A DNA stretch of 64,000 bases from Acinetobacter sp. TR3 (GCF_027105055.1 NZ_CP114264.1:3211860-3275859), one strand, 5' to 3'. Shown: positions 1 to 12,101, numbered from the stretch's first letter. A program made the numbers and translations. Notes: generated by a model from the letters alone, not told the origin.

Positions 1-151
1 CATGTCCAGGAACAAATTGGGTAAATGAATTGACCACCGCAATAATTGGTTTGCCAAAATCTTCATCTTTCATACCTGTCGCACGCCATAAACCGCGCGC
101 GCCAGCCATATTTCTTCCATGTGTTGATGTTTTCGAACGATAATCAGGCAT
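1..151 (-). CDS. ilvD: Dihydroxy-acid dehydratase, N-terminal part (runs off the window)
   Basis: This is the first 50 codons of a minus-strand gene whose ATG is at 149-151. The N-terminus begins [20 protein letters not shown] and continues with a [18 protein letters not shown] segment, which is the characteristic opening of IlvD. The enzyme is a cytosolic Fe-S dehydratase that makes the 2-keto acid precursors of isoleucine and valine. The Fe-S cysteines lie outside the window, so the identification rests on the N-terminus alone, although that stretch is highly conserved. The 210 bp between this start and fmt must hold both divergent promoters; no clear operator is visible there. Confidence 0.93.
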   Translation of the reverse strand, partial: MPDYRSKTSTHGRNMAGARGLWRATGMKDEDFGKPIIAVVNSFTQFVPGH

Positions 152-361
152 TTTTGATTCCCAACAAGTTTGTGCTCGAGAAGAATAGGACATTCTCTCT
201 GGCGAAATGATACTGAGCTCTTTGCATCATACTACAAGTTATCGTTTAACAGATGACCAACAGGCCTATCTTTTTTTGCTCAAAAGCAATTCATGCCCTG
301 AATTAGGGGCTTATCGCTTTTTCGCTTATAATTTGCGATAAGTTTTATTTGGATTCCATTT

Positions 362-1324
362 GTGAAAATCATTTTTGCTGGTACACCTGAATTTGCAGCA
401 ACTGCATTAGCGGCATTATTAAAAACATCACACCAAATTATTGCTGTTTATACCCAGCCTGACCGTAAATCAGGACGTGGTCAAAAATTAACGCCATCGC
501 CTGTTAAACAATTGGCACTTGAACACGATTTACCCGTTTACCAACCTTTGAATTTTAAAGCGTCTACCGAAGAAGGCTTGGGAGCTCGACAAGAACTTGC
601 TGCTCTAGGTGCTGATGTGATGGTGGTTGCAGCCTATGGTTTAATCTTACCGCAAGCGGTTTTAGATACCCCTAAATATGGCTGTTTAAATATCCATGGT
701 TCACTATTACCCCGCTGGCGTGGTGCTGCACCAATTCAACGTGCCATTGCCACAGGTGATACTGAAACGGGCATCACCATCATGCAAATGGCGGCAGGTT
801 TAGATACAGGCGATATGATGTATAAAACCTACTGTCCAATCACCGCCGAAGATACGTCTGCTAGCTTGCATGACAAATTGGCTGCTCAAGGTGCAGAAGC
901 GATTTGTACCGTACTCGAATCTGAACAAAGCTTACAAGATTTTATCGAAAGACGTGAAGTACAAGATGAAGCTCTCACCGTCTATGCACATAAATTGGTT
1001 AAAGCAGAAGCTCGGATTGATTGGCGTCTGAATGCTAGTCAAATAGATCGTAATATTCGTGCTTTTAATCCTTGGCCAGTGGCTTTTATCCAACTGAATG
1101 AAAACAATGCTTTAAGGGTTTGGAATTCGATCCTTTCTGAACACAGTAAAACGGATGCTCAATTGGGGGAAATCATAGGAATTGATAAACAAGGCGTACA
1201 TGTTGCCTGTGGCGACAATAGCGCAGTGTGCTTAACCAGTTTGCAATGGCCAGGTGCTAAAGCCCTCAATCCAGTTCAAATTAGCCAAACCCAGAAATTA
1301 CATCTTGGACAAATTCTCCCATGA
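362..1324 (+). CDS. fmt: Methionyl-tRNA formyltransferase
   Basis: This enzyme formylates the initiator Met-tRNA with 10-formyl-tetrahydrofolate in the cytosol. The protein has 320 residues, a normal family length. The N-terminus (MKIIFAGTPEFAA) is the usual formyltransferase Rossmann start, and the active-site region is seen around residues 105-145, with NIHGSLLPRWRGAAPIQRAI followed by the GDTETGITIMQM segment containing the catalytic Asp. The C-terminal third is the OB-like tRNA-binding domain. The start codon is GTG at 362. The stop overlaps the rsmB start by four bases (ATGA), so the two genes should be translationally coupled. In many gammaproteobacteria def lies just upstream; it does not here. 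Confidence 0.96.
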   Translation: MKIIFAGTPEFAATALAALLKTSHQIIAVYTQPDRKSGRGQKLTPSPVKQLALEHDLPVYQPLNFKASTEEGLGARQELAALGADVMVVAAYGLILPQAVLDTPKYGCLNIHGSLLPRWRGAAPIQRAIATGDTETGITIMQMAAGLDTGDMMYKTYCPITAEDTSASLHDKLAAQGAEAICTVLESEQSLQDFIERREVQDEALTVYAHKLVKAEARIDWRLNASQIDRNIRAFNPWPVAFIQLNENNALRVWNSILSEHSKTDAQLGEIIGIDKQGVHVACGDNSAVCLTSLQWPGAKALNPVQISQTQKLHLGQILP

Positions 1325-2628
1325 GCCAATCGAATCAATCATCTACAAAAAATTTGAACCTGCGTGCGCAAGTGATCAAAACACTTTTGGCTGTTCAAAA
1401 TGGGCAATCTTTGGCTTCTGTTTTAAATCAACATATCAATATTGTTTCTGAACGTGACCGTGGTTTATATCATGAGCTTACTTTAGGGTGTTTACGCCAA
1501 TGGTTTTCTTTAAAAGCAATTACTCTACCATTGCTTACGAAACCATTAGACAATGAAGCACTAGAAAGTTGTTTATATCTTGGTCTATATCAAATTTTAT
1601 GTACCCGTATTCCTGTACATGCTGCGATTTCAGAAACGGTAAATGCGGCTAAGCAACTCGGTTTCGAACCAATGAGTGGTTTGGTCAATGCGATTCTGCG
1701 TCGTGTTTCACGTGAAACAGCTGAGTTTGAAACAGCGTTGAATAATACGCATGGTTTACCAAGTTGGTTATTCAAGCGACTTAAAAAAGATTGGCCTGAG
1801 CAAGCAGAGACTCTATGCCAAGCCTTAAAACAAGTCGCTCCACTAACTCTCCGCATCAATGAACGCCAAGTCAGTCGCAACGAATATTTAGAGATCTTGG
1901 ACGAAGAGCAGATTGATGCTCGTCCTTGCACGCTTTCAGATGTTGGTATTGTTTTGGAGCAAACGGGCAATATTACCCATTTACCCGGTTTCGAAGAAGG
2001 TGGTTTTTCTGTTCAAGATGAACATGCACAATTGTGCGCGACGCTTTTACCGAACTTAGATAATAAAGTTGTTGTCGATGCCTGTGCTGCACCAGGGGGT
2101 AAAGCCGCACATATCCTTGAGCGCTTTAACCCTCAAAAACTGATTGCGCTGGATCATGATGCCAAACGTTTATTGCGTGTTTCTGAAAATTTAGAACGTC
2201 TTGCCCTAGATCAGGACAATGTTGAAATTATTACCGCTGATGCCACCACGTGGCAGGCACAGGAACTGGTTGATTGTATCGTGCTGGATGCGCCTTGTTC
2301 TGCAACAGGTGTGATTCGTCGCCACCCCGATATTCGTCTGTTAAGACAATCAACCGATATCGCACAAACGGTGGCCTTACAGCAACAAATTTTGCAGCAG
2401 ATGTGGCAACAACTCAAAGTTGGTGGGACGTTGTTGTATATCACCTGTTCGCTTCTAAAGGCTGAAAATGAGCAGCAAATGGCGGCATTCTTTGCAGAAC
2501 ATGCGGATGCAGAAGAAATCAAAATCAATGCGGATTGGGGTATTGAACAGACTTATGGTCGTCAATTATTACCGTCTGCGCACTCTGGCGATGGTTTCTA
2601 TTATTGCTATATTAAAAAAGTGGCGTAA
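1321..2628 (+). CDS. rsmB: 16S rRNA m5C967 methyltransferase
   Basis: This SAM-dependent enzyme methylates C967 of 16S rRNA. The protein has 435 residues. Residues 1-140 form the NusB-like RNA-binding domain. The methyltransferase core follows, with the SAM-binding segment VVDACAAPGGKAAHILE, the motif IV catalytic region DAPCSATGVIRRHPDI and the second cysteine in TLLYITCSLLKAENEQQ. Both RNA m5C methyltransferase cysteines are therefore present. It overlaps fmt by 4 bp and is followed at once by a strong terminator, so fmt-rsmB looks like a closed two-gene operon. A perfect parS palindrome lies inside the reading frame (1704-1719), where it encodes part of RRVSRETAE. Confidence 0.96.
   Translation: MSQSNQSSTKNLNLRAQVIKTLLAVQNGQSLASVLNQHINIVSERDRGLYHELTLGCLRQWFSLKAITLPLLTKPLDNEALESCLYLGLYQILCTRIPVHAAISETVNAAKQLGFEPMSGLVNAILRRVSRETAEFETALNNTHGLPSWLFKRLKKDWPEQAETLCQALKQVAPLTLRINERQVSRNEYLEILDEEQIDARPCTLSDVGIVLEQTGNITHLPGFEEGGFSVQDEHAQLCATLLPNLDNKVVVDACAAPGGKAAHILERFNPQKLIALDHDAKRLLRVSENLERLALDQDNVEIITADATTWQAQELVDCIVLDAPCSATGVIRRHPDIRLLRQSTDIAQTVALQQQILQQMWQQLKVGGTLLYITCSLLKAENEQQMAAFFAEHADAEEIKINADWGIEQTYGRQLLPSAHSGDGFYYCYIKKVA
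1704..1719. promoter_or_regulatory. parS site (ParB binding), inside rsmB
   Basis: TGTTTCACGTGAAACA is a perfect 16-bp palindrome and matches the chromosomal parS consensus for ParB, the centromere protein of chromosome segregation. It sits within the rsmB coding frame. Two more sites, at 14958 and 45999, differ from it by a single base. Such sites cluster near oriC in most bacteria, which fits this window. Confidence 0.88.
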
Positions 2629-2661
2629 TAAAAAAAGCAGGCTGAAAGCCTGCTTTTTTTT
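2629..2661 (+). terminator. Rho-independent terminator after fmt-rsmB
   Basis: GCAGGC and GCCTGC arms around a TGAAA loop are followed by eight T, immediately after the rsmB stop. A run of A on the left side lets the same hairpin terminate the metS transcript coming from the other strand. Confidence 0.9.
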
Positions 2662-2669
2662 AAATTAAT

Positions 2670-2813
2670 TTACAGCGTATGTTGGTCTTTGACTTCTTCC
2701 AGAACGTCATCAAGCTCTTCTGGATGTTTCATCAAGTGTAGGATAGACAAAGCAAGTCCGCCCCATAAAAACACCATTGAAATGATCATCATCACGATTG
2801 CTGAAGTATTCAT
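2670..2813 (-). CDS. metS: MetS-like small subunit of an NSS transporter
   Basis: This gene encodes 47 residues. The sequence is MNTSAIVMMIISMVFLWGGL, a hydrophobic continuation, then an acidic tail ending VLEEVKDQHTL: one transmembrane helix plus a charged C-terminus. It starts 10 bp after the stop of the sodium:neurotransmitter symporter-family transporter. In Corynebacterium, MetP (NSS transporter) requires a similar tiny partner, MetS, for methionine and alanine uptake. The identification rests on the N-terminal sequence, the single helix and this position. The substrate cannot be read from the sequence. Confidence 0.8.
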   Translation of the reverse strand: MNTSAIVMMIISMVFLWGGLALSILHLMKHPEELDDVLEEVKDQHTL

Positions 2814-2823
2814 AACTGCGCTC

Positions 2824-4302
2824 CTAGCGATCTTTCATTTTGCTGAGTATAACTGCAACGACAGCACAGAAAATCACACTGCCCCATCCAAAGACACCTT
2901 GCAAGCTCATGCTATACGTATCGTAACCATTTTTGACCAAGTTAAACACTGTCATGCTCAATGTGGTTAATAAGATCAAAGACGTGATCACAGTTAAAGT
3001 GAAATCCCAACCTTTACCCAATTGAATCGTCGAAATACGGTTCACATGATCACGAAGTTCTATTAAAGCTGAACGCTTAAACCAAGCCACACTGATGATG
3101 GATAATAATGCACCACCAATAATCCCGATGTTATTGATAAAGTGATCCACAATATCCACCAGTTTAATCGCATTTACGCTTGAGAATAAGATAACTGAAA
3201 CGAATGCGCTACCACCACCAATGATGGTTACTGCTTTCTTACGACTCCATTTTAACTTATCTTGCATCGCTGCAATTGGTACTTCCAAGATACTGACCAT
3301 GGAAGAAATACCAGCGACAAAAAGCGAAGAGAAGAACAATAGACCAAATAAATCTGCACCTGCACCCAAGCTTGAAATGATTTTTGGAAAGGCAATAAAT
3401 GCTAGACCAATACCACCACTGACAACATCATGTACTTCTTTCCCCGCCGCATGAGCCATAAAACCCAATGCTGCAAAAATACCAATACCTGCCAAGATCT
3501 CAGTTGAAGCATTGGCAAAACCAACGATCAAACCCGAGCCTGTTAAATTGGTTTTCGGCTTTAAGTAAGAGGAGTATGTCACCATGATCCCGAAGCCAAC
3601 AGATAATGAGAAGAAAGTGTGCCCATAAGCAGCTAACCACACTTTATAATCCATCATTGCAGACCAGTTCGGAGTGAAAAATGCATTTAAGCCTTCAGCT
3701 GCACCAGGTAAACGTAATGATTGAATCACCAAAACTGTGAACAGAACGAATAATAAAGGCATGCAAATCTTATTTGATAATTCAACGCCTTTTTTAACGC
3801 CACCATAAAGAATAATTAATGTTAATGCCCAAATACCAACGATCGGCCAAAATAAATGACTGACAAACTGCAAATCAAAGCCAGTTGCTTTAGAGGTCTG
3901 TAAGTACGTATTAAAGAAGAAACTTTCTGGGTCACTGCCCCACGCCTGACCAATCGAGAAATACACATAACTTCCCGCCCACGTCAGTACGCTGGCATAG
4001 TACAAACCAATAATAATACAGACACAGACTTGCCACCAACCTAGTGTTTCACCACCTTTAAATAACGCTCTATAAGCTTTTGGAGGTGAATTACGCGCAC
4101 GATGACCTGTCGCATAATCTAAAAATAAAAGAGGTAAACCAGCCGTAATGAGTGCGAGTAAATACGGAATAAGAAACGCACCACCACCATTTTCGTAGGC
4201 AACATAAGGAAAGCGCCAAATATTACCTAAACCTACAGCCGAACCAACAGCTGCAATAATAAAACCAGATCGTGATGTCCAGTTTTCACGAGAATCTGCC
4301 AT
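2824..4302 (-). CDS. Sodium-dependent transporter, NSS family (MetP-like)
   Basis: This is a polytopic inner-membrane symporter of 492 residues with about 11-12 hydrophobic segments. The first helix carries the NSS signature (residues about 8-35: WTSRSGFIIAAVGSAVGLGN then IWRFPY), in which the unwound GLGNIWRFPY stretch binds sodium and substrate. A second family segment, GLPLLFLDYATGH, follows at about residue 55. It is probably transcribed with the MetS-like small gene 10 bp downstream, suggesting a two-component amino-acid (methionine/alanine-type) importer. The length and helix pattern are typical. The exact substrate is inferred only by analogy with MetP. Confidence 0.88.
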   Translation of the reverse strand: MADSRENWTSRSGFIIAAVGSAVGLGNIWRFPYVAYENGGGAFLIPYLLALITAGLPLLFLDYATGHRARNSPPKAYRALFKGGETLGWWQVCVCIIIGLYYASVLTWAGSYVYFSIGQAWGSDPESFFFNTYLQTSKATGFDLQFVSHLFWPIVGIWALTLIILYGGVKKGVELSNKICMPLLFVLFTVLVIQSLRLPGAAEGLNAFFTPNWSAMMDYKVWLAAYGHTFFSLSVGFGIMVTYSSYLKPKTNLTGSGLIVGFANASTEILAGIGIFAALGFMAHAAGKEVHDVVSGGIGLAFIAFPKIISSLGAGADLFGLLFFSSLFVAGISSMVSILEVPIAAMQDKLKWSRKKAVTIIGGGSAFVSVILFSSVNAIKLVDIVDHFINNIGIIGGALLSIISVAWFKRSALIELRDHVNRISTIQLGKGWDFTLTVITSLILLTTLSMTVFNLVKNGYDTYSMSLQGVFGWGSVIFCAVVAVILSKMKDR

Positions 4303-4675
4303 ATAACACCTAAAAATTTACTGCTGGCATTTTTCATACTGCGTTAGGTTTTATTATCCAACAGACATGAAAAGTGCCATAAAAAATATTGTTTTGCTTG
4401 CATGAAATTCCAACCTTGTGGGCCTCTCACTTTCATGAACAAACAAGCAAAAACCAAACCATCTTCCTTAAAGATTGGATTTTGTTTTTCTGCTTTTTAA
4501 TAGCCGAACAATACCTGTTTTTATTTCTTTTTACTGTAATTTCTGTCTGAAAAATTATGTTTTTTAAATAACTGATTATTTTTTAACTGAATGAAATTTT
4601 GACCTTACAGTCAATTTATAAAATCAAGTATATAAACTAATCAAGCGAAGCCAGAACTCCGCTTGAACTTCTATT
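4303..4675. other. Intergenic region, promoter of the NSS transporter
   Basis: These 373 bp have no credible gene. The end near 4303 should carry the NSS transporter promoter. Near 4641-4666 the arms TCAAGCG and CGCTTGA form a hairpin just after the aldehyde dehydrogenase stop, a possible weak terminator without a clean T run. Nothing else stands out. Confidence 0.5.
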
Positions 4676-6118
4676 TTATTGTTTAATTGCGAGCAAACGT
4701 TCTTCTTGCATATCACGAATCGCTGAGTGAATTCCTTCGCGACCTAATCCAGAATCCTTCACGCCACCATAAGGCATGTTATCGACACGGAATGTAGGCA
4801 CATCATTAATGATGACTCCACCAACATGCAAATGATCCCATGCATACAGTATTTTATTCAGATTTTGCGTATATACCCCTGCCTGTAAACCAAAACGACT
4901 TTGATTAATTGTATTAATACCCTGCTCAAACTCTTTAAATTTTTCTAAAATAGCAATCGGGCCAAATGCTTCATCCTTATAAATTTCTAGCTTGGGATCA
5001 ACATTTTCCAGTAAGGTTGGTTCAAATAATACCCCTTGTAAATGTCCTCCCGTCAGAACCTTTGCCCCTTTTTTCTCGGCTTTATCAACCCATTTTTTCA
5101 AGCGAACAGCTTCAGCTTCCTTAATCATCGGACCTACTAATGTGGTATTGAGCTTTGGATCATCTACTTTAATTTTTTTCAGTTTAGCAATCAGTTTCTT
5201 TTTCACTTCCACATAAAGATCAGCATGAACTAAAATCCGTTGTACACTGATACAGACTTGCCCTGCATGTGCATAAGCGGCACTGATCAAACGATCAATC
5301 AGCGCCTCATCAATCACGGTATCTGCATCGATCAGAACCGCAGCGTTCCCACCCAGTTCCAAAGTAACTTTCTTACGCCCTGCACGCGCTTTCATGTCCC
5401 AACCAACCTGATCTGACCCCGTAAAGCTGAGTAATTTAAATCGATCATCTGTTACCAAAATATCCGCTGCTTGGCGATCACAAGGCAACACTGACCATGA
5501 GCCTTTGGGTAAATCAGTTTCCGCCAAAACTTTGGCAATCATTAATGCACTGATCGGTGTCAAACTCGCAGGCTTCAATACAAATGGACAACCTGCTGCA
5601 ATTGCAGGTGCGATCTTGTGTGCCACCAGATTTAAAGGGAAATTAAATGGGCTAATCAGCGAAACTGCACCAATTGGCACATGCTTAACCATACCTCGAA
5701 AACGAGCAGCCGCAGGCGTTACTGCCAAAGGCAACATTCGACCATCATCAAGTTGTGTGACCGCATCTGCAGCCAATTGGAAAGTATTTATCAGACGTTC
5801 CACTTCTGCACTTGCAGCACCTCGCGGCTTACCCCCTTCAACAATCAATATTTCTGTCAATTCTTCACGTAATTCATTAAAACGTTTAACGCAATGTAAT
5901 AGAACTTTTTGTTTTTCAAATGGCTTAAGAGTCGCCATATCTACCTCAGCTTTAACTGATGCAGAAATTGCTTTTTCCAACACTTTTTCATCTGCTAACG
6001 CAACTCTAGCATAGACCGTATTAGTATATTTATCATGAACTTCTAACCATTGACCTGTCGTTACTGCTTTTCCTGCAACATACAAAGGATAATCCACAAC
6101 ATTTTGTGCATCGGTCAT
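4676..6118 (-). CDS. NAD(P)-dependent aldehyde dehydrogenase
   Basis: This oxidises an aldehyde to a carboxylate. The protein has 480 residues, normal for the ALDH superfamily. The Rossmann and catalytic parts are recognisable: PFNFPLNLVAHKIAPAIAAG with FVLKPAS (about 137-165), FTGSDQVGWDMKARAG (about 228-243), the glutamate in TLELGGNAAVLID (about 250), and the catalytic cysteine in AHAGQVCISVQRI (about 285). The C-terminal EAFGPIAIL and YGGVKDSGLGREG motifs are also present. It stands alone, with a 370-bp gap on one side and a divergent outer-membrane gene on the other. The substrate is unknown; the family includes lactaldehyde, succinate-semialdehyde and benzaldehyde dehydrogenases. Confidence 0.88.
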   Translation of the reverse strand: MTDAQNVVDYPLYVAGKAVTTGQWLEVHDKYTNTVYARVALADEKVLEKAISASVKAEVDMATLKPFEKQKVLLHCVKRFNELREELTEILIVEGGKPRGAASAEVERLINTFQLAADAVTQLDDGRMLPLAVTPAAARFRGMVKHVPIGAVSLISPFNFPLNLVAHKIAPAIAAGCPFVLKPASLTPISALMIAKVLAETDLPKGSWSVLPCDRQAADILVTDDRFKLLSFTGSDQVGWDMKARAGRKKVTLELGGNAAVLIDADTVIDEALIDRLISAAYAHAGQVCISVQRILVHADLYVEVKKKLIAKLKKIKVDDPKLNTTLVGPMIKEAEAVRLKKWVDKAEKKGAKVLTGGHLQGVLFEPTLLENVDPKLEIYKDEAFGPIAILEKFKEFEQGINTINQSRFGLQAGVYTQNLNKILYAWDHLHVGGVIINDVPTFRVDNMPYGGVKDSGLGREGIHSAIRDMQEERLLAIKQ

Positions 6119-6250
6119 TATTCTTCATCCCATTATCAAAATTTAAAATTAGACTACTGTATATTTTCAATTATCACTATATGATTCGCCCAATCACTGA
6201 TGAATTCACAACAATTCATTACGGTTTTTGATATGAATTAGGACAATCAA

Positions 6251-6946
6251 ATGAAAATATTAAAAATATCAATCTTAGCTTTAGGGACAAGTCTGTGTAG
6301 TCTAGCACAAGCAGATATGATTGGTGTAAAAGGCGATCTCAGCTACTGGAATTACAACGGTGAAGCCAATGTAGCTGCACAAACATCTGCACCAGATCAA
6401 GACCTTGATCGTAAGGGATCTGCACAGGTTTCGCTTGCATTTGAGCACCCGATTCCACTGATTCCAAATGCAAAAATTCGCTATGTGAATTTAAAATCAC
6501 AAACTGAAAATGAAGTTGCAGGTCGGCCAGTTTATGACTTGAACATAGACCATACCGATTTCATTTTATATTATGAAATCTTGGATACCATCGTAAATGC
6601 AGATGTTGGTTTAGGTGCAACCAGTTTAAATGGTGATGTTAAAACACTCGGTTTAAGCAAAACAGACATCGATAAAACTGTTCCTGTGATCTATGGATCA
6701 GCAGGGGTAAAATTACCATTTACAGGCTTGAGTGCTAAAGCTGAATTGTTATATAGCAACATCAATGATACCAAAATTACTGATGCACAAACCGAATTAC
6801 AATACAACTTTATTGATAATCTATTGGTCGATGTTGGCTTGAAAGCTGGCTACCGTATCTTAGACATTAAATTAGATGACTACGAAAAAAACGATCTTAA
6901 ATTTAATTTTAAAGGTCCTTATATCGGTTTAGATGTTCATTTCTAA
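6251..6946 (+). CDS. Outer-membrane beta-barrel protein (TIGR04219-like)
   Basis: The protein has 231 residues. The N-terminus is a clear Sec signal peptide (MKILKISILALGTSLCSLAQA, cut before DMIG). The mature part has alternating-residue beta strands, the motif GVKGDLSYWNYNGE near its start, an IRYVNLKSQ strand and a C-terminal GPYIGLDVHF strand ending in phenylalanine, as expected for BAM-dependent outer-membrane barrels. It resembles the TIGR04219 family of small barrels of unknown function. It is divergent from the aldehyde dehydrogenase and has its own terminator, so it is probably monocistronic. Confidence 0.78.
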   Translation: MKILKISILALGTSLCSLAQADMIGVKGDLSYWNYNGEANVAAQTSAPDQDLDRKGSAQVSLAFEHPIPLIPNAKIRYVNLKSQTENEVAGRPVYDLNIDHTDFILYYEILDTIVNADVGLGATSLNGDVKTLGLSKTDIDKTVPVIYGSAGVKLPFTGLSAKAELLYSNINDTKITDAQTELQYNFIDNLLVDVGLKAGYRILDIKLDDYEKNDLKFNFKGPYIGLDVHF

Positions 6947-6962
6947 ATCGTAATAAGATGAG

Positions 6963-6989
6963 AAACGGAAGCTTCTGATTCCGTTTTTT
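6963..6989 (+). terminator. Terminator of the outer-membrane protein gene
   Basis: Arms AAACGGAA and TTCCGTTT surround an 8-nt loop and end in a run of six T, 17 bp after the stop codon at 6946. Confidence 0.85.
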
Positions 6990-7084
6990 ATTCTGCCGCA
7001 TCGATGTAAGCCAAAACCTACAACAATCGCAGCGATTGGCGAATATCCCATTCTAAAGTTTTCACATATCATACAAATCATAGA

Positions 7085-7203
7085 GTGACAGGAAGTCTCA
7101 TTGAAAATAACAAGATACGCAGGAAGCGGTCGTTCATAAGGAATATAAACGACAAGAAACTGAATACTAAGAAGCCCCGTCAGGATGATGGGGCTTCTTT
7201 TTT
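7085..7203 (+). ncRNA. Candidate small regulatory RNA
   Basis: After the outer-membrane gene's own terminator there is a second strong plus-strand terminator (arms GAAGCCCC at 7171-7178 and GGGGCTTC at 7190-7197, then T6) with no reading frame before it. Its T run faces the plus strand only, so it does not serve the minus-strand ankyrin gene. Just upstream lies another hairpin (GTCGTT 7129-7134 with AACGAC 7148-7153) whose loop exposes AAGGA. A terminator without a gene suggests a short transcript of roughly 100-120 nt. The 5' end is a guess and no family is recognised. Confidence 0.45.
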
Positions 7204-7225
7204 ATCTGTCATTTTTATACGTGAC

Positions 7226-7537
7226 TCAAAGACTTTTTAAATACGCAACCACATCGGTATTTTCTGCCATTTCAGCAAGCTGTAAGGCGGTGTATTCACC
7301 TTTATAAGCGACATTAGCCCCTTTGCTCACCAGTAGCTTCACCACAGCTAAATGATCATTCTCGGCAGCAGCTTGAAGCGCGCTATAACCTTCATCATCG
7401 GTCTGGTTTGGATCTATTCCCTCTACCAATAATTGCTCGACTTGTTTCACATCGCCAAGGGATGCCCAATACACTAGCTCAGGAAGATGCAGTTCTTCAT
7501 CATCTTCAGGCAGTGGAGAAAAAGAGTTGAGTTTCAT
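7226..7537 (-). CDS. Small ankyrin-repeat protein
   Basis: The protein has 103 residues with no signal peptide. It contains about three ankyrin repeats, with repeat hallmarks such as DDEGYSALQAAAENDHLAVVKLLVSKGANV and EYTALQLAEMAENTDVVAYL, so it is presumably a cytosolic protein-binding module. It starts 18 bp after the stop of the Sel1-repeat gene on the same strand, and the two are probably cotranscribed. No partner or function can be assigned. Confidence 0.8.
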   Translation of the reverse strand: MKLNSFSPLPEDDEELHLPELVYWASLGDVKQVEQLLVEGIDPNQTDDEGYSALQAAAENDHLAVVKLLVSKGANVAYKGEYTALQLAEMAENTDVVAYLKSL

Positions 7538-7555
7538 CAGAAATACCTAATTTTT

Positions 7556-8248
7556 TTATTTAAGATAAAGTGTTTTATACTGATCAGCTAGCTCCTTAGC
7601 CTTCTTCATTTCTTGAATATTAAAAATTTGAGTAAAATTCTTCAAATTTTTAATTGCCTGATCATTTTCGGTTTCAGCTGAAACACTGATCCATGCGTAA
7701 GCTTTATAATAGTCTTGTTCAACGCCTAAACCTTGAGCAAATAATAAACCATACTCATTTTGAGAAAAAGAATAGCCAGCTTTTGCTGATTTTTCATACC
7801 AAAAAGCAGCTTTAGTATAATCTTGTTTCACAAAGTTCCCTTTGCGAAAAGCATTACCTAAATTAAATTGAGATTGCAAATCTCCTGCATTCGCAGCCTT
7901 TTCAGTATATTCAAAACCCTTTTCCGGATTTTTTTGTACTCCAATACCTTCATAATACATAATCGAAAGATTTGCTAAGGAGGGAGCATAACCTTTTTGA
8001 GCAGATTGATTAAATAAGTTAAAAGCCTTCTCTACATTCTTGGGGACACCTAAGCCTTGAAAATACAAACTTGCTAAATAGTGTATTGCCTGAACGTTTC
8101 CCGTCTTTGCTGATTTTTCAAAACTGTCAAAAGCAACTTTATAATTCTTCTGATAATAAGCTTTTAGACCTGTATCCAAGTCATTGATTGCAAAAGCCAT
8201 ACTTGAAACTAATAAGCTAACAACCAATACCAACAAGCCTTTTTTCAT
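7556..8248 (-). CDS. Secreted Sel1/TPR-like repeat protein
   Basis: The protein has 230 residues, beginning with a signal peptide (MKKGLLVLVVSLLVSSMAFA). The mature protein is a string of about five Sel1-like repeats with the usual A-x-x-x-L-A-x-L-Y-x-x-G-x-G-V pattern, for example HYLASLYFQGLGVPKNVEKA, MYYEGIGVQKNPEKG and GLLFAQGLGVEQDYYKAYAW. Such proteins are periplasmic adaptors. It lies directly upstream of the ankyrin-repeat gene, so this pair joins two kinds of protein-binding solenoid, one exported and one probably cytosolic. The function is unknown. Confidence 0.82.
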   Translation of the reverse strand: MKKGLLVLVVSLLVSSMAFAINDLDTGLKAYYQKNYKVAFDSFEKSAKTGNVQAIHYLASLYFQGLGVPKNVEKAFNLFNQSAQKGYAPSLANLSIMYYEGIGVQKNPEKGFEYTEKAANAGDLQSQFNLGNAFRKGNFVKQDYTKAAFWYEKSAKAGYSFSQNEYGLLFAQGLGVEQDYYKAYAWISVSAETENDQAIKNLKNFTQIFNIQEMKKAKELADQYKTLYLK

Positions 8249-8318
8249 ATCTACTCCATCTCCCTAGACAAATATAGAGGGATATTAACACAAGCCAATT
8301 TATTTATTCTGCCCCAAT

Positions 8319-8358
8319 AAAAAACACCCCCTCAGCATTAGCGGAGGGGGTGTTTTAG
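8319..8358 (-). terminator. rRNA operon terminator
   Basis: Read on the minus strand, arms CACCCCCTC and GAGGGGGTG enclose a 10-nt loop and are followed by six T, just after the 3' end of 5S rRNA. Confidence 0.9.
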
Positions 8359-8366
8359 AATTAAAA

Positions 8367-8481
8367 GCTGGCGATGACTTACTCTCACATGGCAAACGCC
8401 ACACTACCATCAGCGCTAAGAGGTTTCACTTCTGAGTTCGGGAAGGGATCAGGTGGTTCACTCTTGCTATTGTCGCCAGCA
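8367..8481 (-). rRNA. rrf: 5S ribosomal RNA
   Basis: About 115 nt read on the minus strand. The termini pair (GCTGGCGA with TCGCCAGC) and the conserved loop CCGAACTCAGAAGTGAAAC is present. It is the last member of the rRNA operon, followed by a strong terminator. Confidence 0.95.
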
Positions 8482-8655
8482 AACTGTTTATGGATACTTG
8501 CTTTGGTCTTATCTATGCCAAGGCTTTTTCCAAATGAGTTATTAACGGATTAGATATTGAGTCTAACTTTGTGTTCAGCATTTTAACTAGTTTTCACACT
8601 AAATCAAGTTATGTATTGAATTTATCTTGAATACAACAACTGTTTGGGTGTTGTA

Positions 8656-11548
<2,893 letters not shown>

Positions 11549-11912
11549 CAACCCCAAACAGTCGTTAACACATACAAGTCAGTGTTAGCGTTGCAAACTT
11601 AATTGCTACTATTCGTTGTCTGTGAACTTAATCACCATACAGCTTCAATCTAAATTCATATACCAAAACGCTTGATTCAGTGTTTTTGCTAGTTCTCAGA
11701 TTAAATATTAATTTAACAATTACTTGTTATCTTCCTATTTAATCGAGTTTGAACAATTTATTTCAGACTCAAATTCTAATCTGTTAATGATTAACTACAG
11801 CCTCGTCAGCTTGCAGTAAACTGTGATAAATCACAGAGATTAATAAACCAGTCAAATTAGACTGTATTCACTAAACTCTATAATCTTCTTAGCTTGTACT
11901 CTGTAAAGTACA

Positions 11913-11988
11913 TGGTGGAGACTAGGAGAGTCGAACTCCTGACCTCCTGCGTGCAAAGCAGGCGCTCTACCAACTAAGCTAAGTCCCC
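11913..11988 (-). tRNA. tRNA-Ala (anticodon TGC)
   Basis: This 76-nt tRNA has an encoded CCA end. The anticodon loop TTTGCAC gives TGC. The acceptor stem GGGGACT/AGTCTCC includes the G3-U70 pair that is the alanine identity element. It is the usual rRNA spacer tRNA, lying next to tRNA-Ile. Confidence 0.97.
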
Positions 11989-12024
11989 AGCTTATCACTT
12001 AATGAACGATATATCTTTCAGATT

Positions 12025-12101
<77 letters not shown>

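Noticed and set aside
1590..2528. Antisense frames in rsmB
   Set aside because: They are shadows of the clear rsmB frame, with no ribosome site and no protein features.
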